Origin: Rehmannia glutinosa
Lineage: Eukaryota; Streptophyta; Magnoliopsida; Lamiales; Orobanchaceae
DNA: 64,000 nt
Reading direction: 5' to 3'
Assembly (NCBI GenBank): GCA_016081115.2
Contig: CM071936.1
Location: forward strand, 92,061,943 to 92,125,942
Both the position numbers and the translations under genes were made by a program. Below are positions 22,846 through 32,846 of the stretch, one piece after another. The notes under the pieces are model-generated. The model had not been told where the DNA came from. It was given only the letters and a program-made list of their open reading frames with translations, and ran no database searches. The number at the start of each line of letters is the position of its first letter. Within the stretch, counting starts at the first letter, position 1.

Positions 22846-24770
22846 TAATAAAAATAGTAATGAAAAAAATGAGTTATTTACTCATTTTAAGTGATAATTT
22901 CGAAATTAGGGGAAAAGAAAAAAATTATGGTCTCTTTTCTTTATAAAAATTGAGTGAAAAATAAAATGTATAAATATCCATAATTAAATATTTAGAAATT
23001 AAAAATTAAGGATGTGAAATAAGAAATGTGTATTTTAAAAACAATAAATTGGAAGTTGGTTGGGAATGAATTATAGAATAATGTGAAATATTTGAATAAG
23101 GATTGGAATATACTCCTAAATTAGAGGGTCCAATATTTCTAAAGTCGTAGTCATTCGATCAAGTATTAATACTAGAGGAGAATATACAATCGTTAAGCTC
23201 GAAAATGCGAAAGGCGTAATTGACGTTGGAAGAAATAAATAAAAGTCGAGTCATGCTTCATTAACAATGGGTTCGTGTTACTTAACCAAATAAATAAATC
23301 ACTACACAATGCCGTATCTCACGTTGCTAAAATTTGAGGCCTCACATTAATTTCTAACTAATTTTATTCATCAATATTTTTAAGTTGCTACTTCAGTTTT
23401 ACAAAACTGCTTTTTAATCATATTAATTTTGCTTCTTTGGCTTATAAAAACATAAAAACAGTATTACTGAAGAAATAACTATTTCAAAAAAGTAAAGCAT
23501 ATACTATGTACCATGAAAGCAAAAACAAATGTACTATAAAAGCATAAATTTATTAATAAGGAAGCAATCACAACTTCATATATTGTTAAAGGACCGATAT
23601 TTGTATATAATAAAAATACCTTCCCTCCTCCCGACATCACTGTAATCCCCCCTCGTGTTCCGCACTACTGGACGCGCTCTTCCTTTTCCCGCTACCTTTC
23701 GTCATTCCAATTAACACTTTTATAAACACCAAAAAACAAAAAAAAAAAAAATTAAGAACGCACAAAACATCAAAATATACCATGAAATCAAAAACCATGT
23801 ACCATTAAAGTATAATTCCATTACTAAAAAGCCAATCCAAAATTCATATAAGCAATCCCATATAAAATTGAGATAACACAACAAGGAATAAGCATGCTCC
23901 AAATAACTTCATATACCCAAAAGACAAATCAACCATATAAAACAAAACACCCACCATCGAATACATAATGAAAGCAATAAACATATACTATCGAAGCATA
24001 AAAAAATACTAAGAAAGCAATCCCTAATATACACATCAGACATCAAGATCATGCCAAAATAATTTTCATTATGACAGAATCCAAAATCTACTTCCAAATT
24101 TTTACAATGTGATAATACATAATATTGTGATTGTGGCAGTTTGTAAATTTAAACAATCTAAATGTGCTAATTGTTTACCGTCAATTTATACACTGGATTC
24201 TAATATTACAAAACCTAACTTTTCGAAATAAAACCCACAATTTCAAAAATCCACAATCTCAAAAACCAACAATCTCAAAATAAATTAGACAAATTTACAG
24301 AAAACCTAGGTAAAAATTGAAAACAAATTAAAGAAAAAAAACACATACCTCTCAAAAATCAGTGTAAATGGCGTGAAGATGGAAGGGACCGTGGGTTCAA
24401 AGAAGGGACCGTGGGTTCTCCTTTTTTTTTGTTGAAATCGTGGATTCTCTTTTAATTTTGCAAAGTGAAGATGATTCTGTGAAGAAGAAAGGACCTTGGG
24501 TTGAGAAGAAGGGACGTGGGTTTTTTTAATTCTGTAAAGAGAAGATTTATGGATGGTTGTGGGGGAATGGTTTTAGGGAATAGATATGTTAATTCCTAAA
24601 AATTAGGGATATTACCTAAATCAAATATTTTCCTAATCTAATTAATTGTAAAAATACTCAAATAACCTCTAAAGTTTCAAAAAAAAAACGCCAAAATAAA
24701 AAAGGGGAAAAATCTCAACCATCCAAATAATAGATCAACTGTCCAGAATTGTCCCTACGTTCTTACCTGG
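22846..24770. other. AT-rich intergenic sequence without recognised genes
   Basis: No coding frame longer than about 60 codons, and none with a recognisable domain. It holds A-rich tracts (23730-23750), a repeated GGGACCGTGGGTT phrase near 24387-24418, and from about 24690 the inward end of a unit that terminates in CTGGACTCATTTGA before a (TA)n tract. The first part may continue the diverged LTR fragment that the SIRE element split, but I cannot prove this by eye. Confidence 0.5.
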
Positions 24771-24786
24771 GGACCCTGGACTCATT

Positions 24787-24788
<2 letters not shown>

Positions 24789-24844
<56 letters not shown>

Positions 24845-24867
24845 ATATTCATATATATATATATATG
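24789..24867. repeat. (TA)n microsatellite
   Basis: About 79 bases of nearly pure TA with two interruptions, flanked by inverted words CTGGACTCATTTGA (left) and TTCAAATGAGACCA (right). Confidence 0.9.
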
Positions 24868-25194
24868 TGATTTCGTTCAAATGAGACCACCCTCCCTAGT
24901 TGAGACAGTGTAGACTCATCTTACCCATTGATCTTAAAAAATGAAGAGATGTGATTAATTCAGTTTTTTCTTTTTTTATTTTCCCCTGATTTATGCTCAT
25001 TTTAAGGGTAATTTTGTAATTCGAAGTAATTATCCCTAGCGGTTTTTCTGGTATGTTTGACTTTTAGTAACCGTTTTTATGGGGTAAGATTGTAAGTGCC
25101 GGATTTAATGGCATTAATTAAGGAAGCATTTTTCTTTCCAATTTTTTTATTTTACAGTATAGTTAGGGTTCTTCTGTCGCTTAATTTTATTCCA

Positions 25195-25356
25195 CACTGC
25201 ATTGATAGTTTCTAGACAATGCATAGTTAATTGATTTTGTTGCATAGTTTATGACACCTTGCATAGCTGGGTATAATGCACTGCATATTAGTTTTTTTCC
25301 GCTGCATGGATAGTTTTCAGGCAATGCATATTTAGTTGATTTTAGTTGCATAATTT
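25195..25356. repeat. Imperfect duplicated 57-bp unit (TGCATAG-rich)
   Basis: CACTGCATTGATAGTTTCTA at 25195 and GCTGCATGGATAGTTTTCAG at 25301 begin two related units separated by about 48 bases; both continue with CAATGCAT-TTAGTTGATTTT-GTTGCATA. Likely an old local duplication. Confidence 0.7.
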
Positions 25357-25526
25357 CAAATATATAATATTCTATAGATTTATGCATCGTTTCATAAGTA
25401 TCTATACATCATTTTGTAGTATCTATGTGTCGTCTTATTCGTGAAAATTACATTTTTTAAGAGTTGATGTTAATGGCTAGTTTCGAGTTCTCCGTCGATG
25501 TTTACACCATTGATGTTGTTGGATAG

Positions 25527-25751
25527 AGTTTTTTCTACGACTAATGATATCCCATCATGATTCGAACTCATTGTTCGTTGTTTCTCTGTAATATTGCACC
25601 AATTTTTCCTGCTTTTTCTCTGTAATTTTCATGAATTGAGTTTTTTCTACAATTGATGATTCATCATCATGATTCCAACTCACTGTTCGTTGTTTCTCTG
25701 TAATATTGCACCGATTTTTTCCTGTTTTTTCTATGTAATTTTCATGAATTG
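25527..25751. repeat. Two-copy tandem repeat, 112 and 113 bp
   Basis: Both units begin AGTTTTTTCTAC and end TTTTCATGAATTG, and share TTCGTTGTTTCTCTGTAATA inside. They are directly adjacent at 25638/25639. Confidence 0.85.
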
Positions 25752-26049
25752 TTATGGCAGTGGTTATGGAAAATTGTGATCTGAATTTGCGATGGAGATG
25801 GAGGTTGTTATGGAAGTGGAATGTGATTGGTTGTGTTTTCTCTCTCCCTGTAACCGCATGCTATAATTAGTTTAGGATGTTGATTGTGTTTTGACAATCT
25901 TACCCTTTACGGGATTTAATTAATTATTTAATATAAGTTTACCCCTTTTAATCCTAGCCTTTGGTTATTGTAGGGGATGGTTGAGATTAGTCCGTTGTGT
26001 CTCACTTAGAGCCATGGTCTCACATGATCCTCCCCTTATATATATAAGG

Positions 26050-26206
26050 TTGTAGAAATCTCTAGGCGCTAGTTTAATGGCAGTCCTTTTGTCTAAGCCC
26101 GATTTTTTGGTTGTTGGGGCAGAAACCTGGGCCGATTTTTAGCCGAAACAATTTTTTCCACAAATTTGGGCAAATTCGGTTCAGCCGCCTAGGCCAATCT
26201 TTACAA
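26050..26206. mobile_element. MITE-like unit with CTAGGCG inverted ends (157 bp)
   Basis: The left end is TTGTAGAAATCTCTAGGCGC; the reverse complement of the right end is TTGTAAAGATTGGCCTAGGC. The shared CTAGGCG and TTGTA words make an imperfect terminal inverted repeat. No coding capacity; superfamily not assigned. Confidence 0.5.
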
Positions 26207-26639
26207 CATTTATATATATACATATATACAAAATAATAAAGTTTAAATATATTACATATGCATCGAAAAATATATTAATATTCATTAGTAATTATCTAAA
26301 AAGTACATTATTAAATCCTTAATCTATTAAAATTTTGAACATCTCTCTTACATATCACGAAAATCATTTCCAATTGAATCTACACTAATATTTTGTGTGC
26401 AAAATGTTCTATTCAATATAAACTAACAAACAATTATAAGAAACTCATCTTTTATTTTTCATTTCTTTCTTTTGATGAATAGAAAATATATTTGTTAGAT
26501 GATAATAAAAAATCATATAGCCTACAAAGCCTCTAATTTAACTTACTAAAAGTCATGCCATGTAGCCCATAGTAAATTTTATCCAACAAAATTGTTGGAG
26601 ACCAAAACACTAAAGTATAATATATATACATATATAGTT

Positions 26640-26694
26640 ATTAAAAAAAGGTTGGGGGGCAGGGCCCCCCTTAGCCACAATGTGGCTCCGCCCC
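26640..26694 (-). mobile_element. hAT-like transposon end remnant
   Basis: The reverse complement ends CAGGGGCGGAGCCA, a terminal sequence common in plant hAT elements. Sequence paralogous to 55670-55737 starts immediately after it, at 26695, which supports this as a real insertion boundary. The other end is not found. Confidence 0.45.
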
Positions 26695-26945
26695 TGTATG
26701 TAGATATATTTTTCCATACTAAGTATTTTCTTGTCAGACGATGACATGTATATCTTGTCATGCACATAAATGAACTCCATTACAATTCTCATTTACTAAG
26801 ACGTAAAATATTTTTTCGACCACTCATAACTAATAAGGGCAATATTTACATTTGATGTTCTAGTATATAGGCATGATACTTTTATACATTCTCTCTTTAT
26901 TTGTTTATACTTGTGAAATATAAATCAATGATTCATTTGCACATG
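26695..26945. repeat. Old flanking repeat, copy A (empty site of the solo LTR)
   Basis: TATGTAGATATATTTTTCCA, TCTCATTTACTAAGACGTAA and GATGTTCTAGTATATAG match 55670-55737 joined to 59847-59965. Copy A lacks the 4.1-kb LTR, so it represents the unoccupied locus; it also carries about 60 bases near 26725-26785 that copy B lacks. Confidence 0.75.
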
Positions 26946-27296
26946 TGTATGTGCATGTGTGTGTGTATGTAAAGGAACAAGTATGCTTGAAATTATTATT
27001 TCAAAAACTTAAACATGCACATATAAATGTGTAAATAGTTAGTTCTTATTAACAATACTATTTTATTATACTGAGAAAGGTAAAACTATATCCCTATGCA
27101 TGCCCAAAGGGACGTGATATGGTTTTTAGGTTCTTATTGACAACACTATTTTCAAAATCATAATTAAAGCAAATGCAATGGGTTTTAGGTTTGTACCGGG
27201 CACAATTGGATCTATAAAACTCTAAAAGTGTGCGTCTTAAAGTATAACAAATATGCCCGATCAATTTTATATCCCTATGATCACTTGATTGATCAT
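26946..27296. other. AT-rich sequence left of the Tekay element
   Basis: No gene. A short (GT/GC)-type purine-pyrimidine run lies at 26943-26972. At 27277-27298 the word ATGATCACTTGATTGATC appears; the same word recurs at 27318 inside the LTR and marks the truncated junction. Confidence 0.5.
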
Positions 27297-27956
27297 TACT
27301 AATTATATTTCTCATTTATGATCACTTGATTGATCATTATTACTATTTTTGTATTTATTAGTCACCTTAGAATTTTAAAAGACTATTTATTTTAGAGACT
27401 TTTACCTTATAGAATTAAGATTTTGATTTAGATTAAGTGATCATTAGACTTATAAGTGATAAAGAAAATCACTAATTATTTTGGAGATTGATATATTTCA
27501 TCTATTATCATCAAATTTGGGACAAAAAAAAATATGGAATTACCACAATGCCCTTATAATGGACGGCCATGGTGATGATTTTGGAGTAAAAATATCATCC
27601 AACTCTTATACACTTACACCTTATATTAGTCATCTTGTGTATAATTATACCATTAATTCAAACATTATACACATCATCTCATACATTATTTCTTTAATAC
27701 TATTTTTCCCAACATGTTGGAGTCTTCCCAACATTCCTTCTCTTTCCATACCTTGCCCATACTTTGACTAGTCTAATTGTCTCCATGCAATAGACAATTT
27801 GCATGACACAAATATAATAAATAATTCTTCCCCCTCTCTACCATGGTGGACGGCCTTTTTGGCAAGAAATGAACAAATTTTGTTCATTTCATCCAACACA
27901 TTCTAACTCTACAGCCTTTTCTCCTCCTTCTCTCTAACCTCTCTCTAAAATTCATT

Positions 27957-28145
27957 GACATCTTCAAATCTTCAAACAAAATTCATTCATATCTTCAAAC
28001 CTTGAAACACCAACTCTTCACATCTTCAAATCTTCAACATAAGTTCTTCATATCTTCAAGTACCCTTTCTTCACATCTTCAAATATTCAAACCCAAGTCC
28101 TTCACATCTTCAAACCCATCTTCATAACTCCAAGAACATCTTCTT
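27957..28145 (+). repeat. CATCTTCAAA-type degenerate tandem repeat in Tekay 5' LTR
   Basis: At least eight spaced copies of (C/T)ATCTTCAAA with variable linkers. The array recurs at 51384-51565 in the 3' LTR but is missing at the equivalent place in the solo LTR and in the minus-strand LTR at the right end. Confidence 0.75.
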
Positions 28146-29369
28146 CCTAACATCAAGCATAATTTCTTTCTTCAAACATCTAAACCAAAACAAACAATCT
28201 TACCACTAAAACTCAAAAATTCGAACACCCCCTTTTCTCAAGGTAAGAAATTTCACTCCTCAATTCAACTTAAATTCTTTCTACTCATCACCTTCTTGTT
28301 TTAACTTAAGTTTATATTTTGGATTTTGAGATACTTAGAAGACCACTTGGAGACATGCATGCATGGTGGTGAAACTTGAAGACTTGAAGAAGAACTAGTA
28401 GAGAATTTTGGACTACAATGTAAGAATTGGACACTAGAACCCTTTTTTCCTCTTCTTTCTATTTTTTTCAAATTTTAACAGTCCTTTTTCATTTTTGAGA
28501 AATAGGGACTGACCTTAGGTGATTTTGGAGTTGAACAAAAAAATTCCAAATTTAAAGCTTCAACTAGTCTCCAATCACCTACTACACAAGGTAAAGTGTA
28601 GTCTTTCTCATTTTCTTATCTCCTTCTTTTTCTCCTTAATTTTTCTCTCATTTTTCTAACATCAAATTTTTGATATTTCTTGACTTAGGGGCTGACCTAA
28701 GTGACCTCATCCAAAAATTGTGAAATTTATCCTTTTATTTAACAATTTTCCAATTTTAAGGTGGGTCGAAAAATACTTTCCAACTTCTAGGTGTTTTTAT
28801 TAAAATGCATGTAGAATTTCGAACATGAGCCCTTGAGATATATAATCTATGTATTGCATGTCAATTTTATGTATCAAATCATGAAAATTCTCAAGAGTTG
28901 CTCCAAATTGCTATTTATTGAATTTTAGGTGCATGCATGTACAATTTAATGTTTTATTTGATGAATTATTGTATGTATTGGACATGCATGTGTATGATCT
29001 TTGAAATCTATATTTTGGATGACTTATAACCTGGACAAGTCGAGCATAATTGATTAAATTTCAATGTTGGACTTAAAAATGTAAAAATGGAAAGTTGGTG
29101 GACTAAATTGCAAGAAAATAAAAGTTAAAGGACCCCTCTGCAAATTTCAATTTTTGGGACTGTACTCAGGTTCAAAAATGACTTTTGGATATTTTAATAA
29201 AGTTTTAAGAGTTTTAAGATAAATAAAATCAACCTTTACAAGCCCAAGAACTAGATTGTAAAATTTTGAAAGTTTAAGGGCTACTTTGCAAATTTTAAAA
29301 CTGTACCAGACATTAACTTTAAATTTTGAAACTTTTATTCTTAAGGTACTGGAAATGACATATTTTAAA

Positions 29370-29374
29370 TGTAT
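29370..29374 (+). repeat. Target site duplication TGTAT (left) of outer Athila-type element
   Basis: TGTAT is repeated at 42881-42885. Taking out 29375-42885 restores the uninterrupted order seen in the Tekay 3' LTR near 52800. Confidence 0.95.
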
Positions 29375-30294
29375 TGTTAGAGATTTTTCTAACCGCAAGT
29401 CTACGGTGTCAAGTTTTAATATAGAGAAGTAAGGTTGTCTAATCCACAGGGAATAATTATCGAATTATCGCTAAGTACTATAGTATAGTAGTCTAACTTT
29501 ATTTAGAAATTCAATATTTGATGGAGTTGATTATACTAAGAATACCAAAAATTGATCAAGAATATAAAAATAACAATGAGTTTATCCAAATGATTAAATG
29601 AATTCTAGAGGTGTGATGAATTTAGTTTTCCCTTATGTTATCAACATGGTTTATCAATCATCAATTACCAATTTATAAGTCAAGATTTCTACAATAATCA
29701 TTTCCTCTCTCGAGTGCCAAATGATTTTAGATTTCGATTGGGAAATCAATATTTCTATAAAAATCACCAATTAAAATATCAATAAAAGCTATGAATCTTG
29801 ATAAAAGACTTCAAAGGATTCACAAATCTCTCAATTCTATGAAATCCTAGGTTATGTTATTCCAATGTCATGTATTCAATTACCTCTCTCAAGTGTCAAA
29901 TCAAATACACCAAACAATCTAAATTATTGATCAAGTAATTTAGAAGCAATAGATCCAAATAGCACAAATAAATTGATAGATCTAAATTGACAAACCACAA
30001 TCTCAAAACATAAGTTCAAACATAGATTACACCATCCCTCTAGAATTATAGAGTTTAGCTCATGATTGAAGAAAATGAATCCATAAGAACATAACAATAC
30101 ATCTTACAAGATAAGGAGAAAGTAACAAAATAAGAACAAGAGTTGAGGGATCTTCTCTATTTCTTGATGATAAGAGCCTTTAATCTTCTTCTCCAAGCTT
30201 GTCCCAAGGTTTCCCTAGCTTTCTTCCTTGTCTTCTTGTTGTCTTGTTGTCTTCCCAAGGGTCCAAAGTTGCTGAATTCACGCCCCCATGTCTA

Positions 30295-30302
30295 TATTTA
30301 TA
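30295..30302 (-). promoter_or_regulatory. TATA box of Athila-type LTR
   Basis: TATAAATA on the minus strand, conserved at 42239-42246 in the partner LTR. The GC-palindrome array begins about 50 bases upstream of it. Confidence 0.65.
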
Positions 30303-30353
30303 ACCCCACAAAGATCCAAGAAAAAGGTAGGCCAACATAGGAAAATCCGCCCC

Positions 30354-30576
30354 GGGCGCTGCGGCGCCCGGGCATGGGCGCTGCGGCGCCCAGCACAACG
30401 TTGCAAGATTGCCGCCCGGGCGCTGCAGCGCCGGGCGTTGGGCGCTGCAGCGCCCAACTTGATTTTTGCCCTGTTCCGGGCGCTGCAGCGCCGGTTCTTG
30501 GGCGCTGCAGCGCCCCGGCAACTGTCCGGATTTCCGCCCTGTGCGCTGCAGCGCGTCTTTTTGGCGCTGTAGCGCC
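30354..30576. repeat. GC-rich palindromic array, eight cores
   Basis: Eight copies of a GCGCTGC(A/G)GCGC core, most extended to GGGCGCTGCAGCGCCC, which equals its own reverse complement or nearly so. Linkers vary in length and sequence. It is a strong GC island inside an AT-rich LTR. The partner LTR has six cores at 42298-42476. Open frames on both strands across it are a by-product of high GC. Confidence 0.95.
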
Positions 30577-30980
30577 ACCCAAACGTCCGAATTTGGTTTT
30601 GCGTCCTTCATCAAAGTGGTAGCCCTATGTCTTAGCTTTCTATAGCCACTTGAATCAGCTCAATATCAATTTTGTAGAGAGAGTTAAGACCAAAATACGA
30701 AACCCTGCCAGTGCTAGAAATTCCAGACGCATTTGGACTTTTCTTCAAATCAATCTCTCGTTGTTTGCTCGTTCGTACTTCTTTTGATACACTATTCATT
30801 AATATGACTATAGACTCAATATAATTGGCTCTCAACATGGCTTGACCCCTCAAATGACTCGAAACAATGGAAATTAATGCCTAACCTATGAGATATAACA
30901 AAAATGACTCAAAATACTCAAAAACAACACAAAACTCTAGTATCGGAAGCCCAAATCAATGGTATAAAACCAAGTGAACA

Positions 30981-32846
30981 AATACCCCCAAACTTAGAAT
31001 ATTGCTTGTCCTCAAGCAATTACAACTCTCAAATGAAAAATACAAGACAGAACAATACAAACAAACTGCAAAACTTCACAACCAAACTCATTCGTCAAAT
31101 TTCGTTTCACTATCAATCAAGCGCGTATTTTCACAATGTGATCATGACGGTGGAATGTTCATGCCAACCCCGTTTTCATTATCCAGATAGATTCACGCAA
31201 TCAAGTGTTTTTAAGATGATCCACTTTTTGAATATAGAGATGAGATGTTTACCAGACTCCATAGGCTTGTCTTTCACACTAATCTCCACTAATGTAGGCT
31301 AATGTAACACAAGAATCAATAGAACTTTTAAAGCTTGTAATGTGGGATTAGGGTAAGGTAGGAAAATACAGGAATAAGCGGCTCAAATCACCCAAACACA
31401 CAATTAACACTTCGAATTATCAATAGGCACTACCCTTCACTTTTTCTGGCATCCCCAATGTTTATGAACTTTCAATCCCGTTGATTTTTTTTTCTTTTTT
31501 TTATTTTCTCTTTTTTTAGGAACCCCCAAACTTATTCTTTTGCGTACATGGGGTTTCATCTTTTCTTTTCTCGGGCAACTTCATTCAATTAAACACATAC
31601 CCTTCTAATCATTCCTTCCTCAACCTTCAACATTTTTCTATATTATGTGTGTATGTATGAGTGATGGGTAATTAGGATATTCACATTTAGGCTCTGGGTA
31701 TTCAATTGGTTGCCAAAGAAACGGGTTTATAAGGCTCAAAGGGGGACACTTGGAAAAATATAATACAAAGGTAGGCATTTTAGGCTCTAGCTTGTTCAAA
31801 GATGGCCTAAATCACTTCCTCATGGTTACTTCGCCTAGGATTTCGCCTCGACTAGTGATCAGACAAGTTCTAGCATCCGGTGGGATCATAAAGGAACCAC
31901 TCAATTGCATAAATCATCCCCAAATAAATCAGCAGAGTTAAGCACATAGATGGAATTAATGGAAAGAAGATTAAATCAGAGTTCAAACATATGCTCTTTT
32001 GACCGTTCAACTCATATTCAACAAATTCACTTAGTCATGCAGTTTCACAGTTTAACAAACGCCCCGACTCAACTCTAGACTCTTTTTTTTTTTTTTTTTT
32101 TTTTACTCAAGACCCGACTCGATGAATAAAAACAGACTGCACCCCCCCCCAAACTTAAAACGACATTGTTCCCAATGGAGAGGTGGGAAAAGGACTTTCC
32201 TGGTAGCCGAGGAGCGAAGGCTCCTTAAGTCATGTGATACTACTACGTGTATGAGGTGTCTCGTATAGGCTCAAAATGCATCCTAGCGCACAAGCCCGTG
32301 GGCGTTGTATGCTCCGAGGTGTGGTCTTATTCTTCTCCTTCGCCTTGGCCCGACCCCTTTTTGGCTTCGCATCTTTGCAACCTAGCAAGGTAGACAAAAA
32401 AAACAAAACTCGTGGAACCAAGGAACTCGGTTATGGGTGAGAAATCGAAAATCACAGCACATGCATAATGCACCCAAGTAGAAAATATGGTGCCCTGTCA
32501 AAAATAAAATAAAATAAAATAAGTATGGAGATGCAAAATAGCACTAAACAATGTGAAACTGTCATTGGGGCATTTCATCAAACACCTCATATGCATGAAT
32601 TTGGGCAAAGATAGTAAATGCAATGGATAACTCAATTCAATCCCAAAATTCAACACCAAACCTAAGTCTAGCATGATCAACCAATCCACAATCCATACAT
32701 CAACACAATTATCTTAGCACTTCTACAATCCAATCACACCAAAAATCACAAGATGGAGAAAACCATGGGGTGGGTTTTGGAAGTTGCAAACTTACCAAAT
32801 AATGAGTGAATGAGATGAAGATGGTGTGTGTGGTGTTAAAGTGCTC
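30981..32846 (-). other. 3' non-coding internal region of outer Athila-type element
   Basis: No credible coding frame. Polypurine-like GGGGG tracts (seen as CCCCCAAACTTA) occur next to the LTR at 30985 and again at about 31504 and 32143. There is a T23-24 run at 32081-32104. A GC-richer patch at 32170-32360 has no recognisable product. The nested element starts at 32847. Confidence 0.6.
32842..32846 (+). repeat. Target site duplication TGCTC (left) of inner element
   Basis: TGCTC is repeated at 39002-39006, directly after the inner element. Confidence 0.95.

Larger units (their letters stand above)
24868..26040. mobile_element. (TA)n-flanked non-autonomous DNA element with imperfect inverted ends
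   Basis: The left end, TTCAAATGAGACCACC then TAGTTGAGACAG, is mirrored at the right end: the reverse complement of 26000-26035 reads GATCATGTGAGACCATGG then TAAGTGAGACAC. Both ends abut TA runs (24789-24867; 26036-26049). Insertion into or generation of (TA)n is known for Micron-like plant MITEs. It has no transposase and contains two local tandem duplications. Boundaries are approximate. Confidence 0.5.
27297..29374 (+). repeat. Tekay 5' LTR, first part (5' end truncated)
   Basis: Aligns with 3' LTR positions from about 50757 to 52805. The LTR start TGTGAAGCCCCG seen at 50604 and 55738 is absent. The text is continuous up to TTTTAAATGTAT at 29374, where the Athila-type element begins; the LTR resumes at 42886. 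The 96-codon frame near 27481 is LTR sequence, not a gene. Confidence 0.9.
29375..30980 (-). repeat. 3' LTR of outer Athila-type element (1,606 bp)
   Basis: Plus-strand text begins TGTTAGAGATTTTTCTAACC and ends CCAAGTGAACA. It pairs with 41382-42880. It is longer by about 107 bases: two extra GC-palindrome units and a block of about 57 bases at 29925-29985 absent from the partner. Note the perfect inverted word GTTAGA-GATTTTT-CTAAC at its edge. Confidence 0.93.

Noticed and set aside
30180..30622. Several long overlapping open frames (82-144 codons) on both strands over the GC array, rich in Gly/Ala/Arg.
   Set aside because: They follow the GC-palindrome repeats, recur in the partner LTR, exist on both strands at once and have no domain: composition effect.
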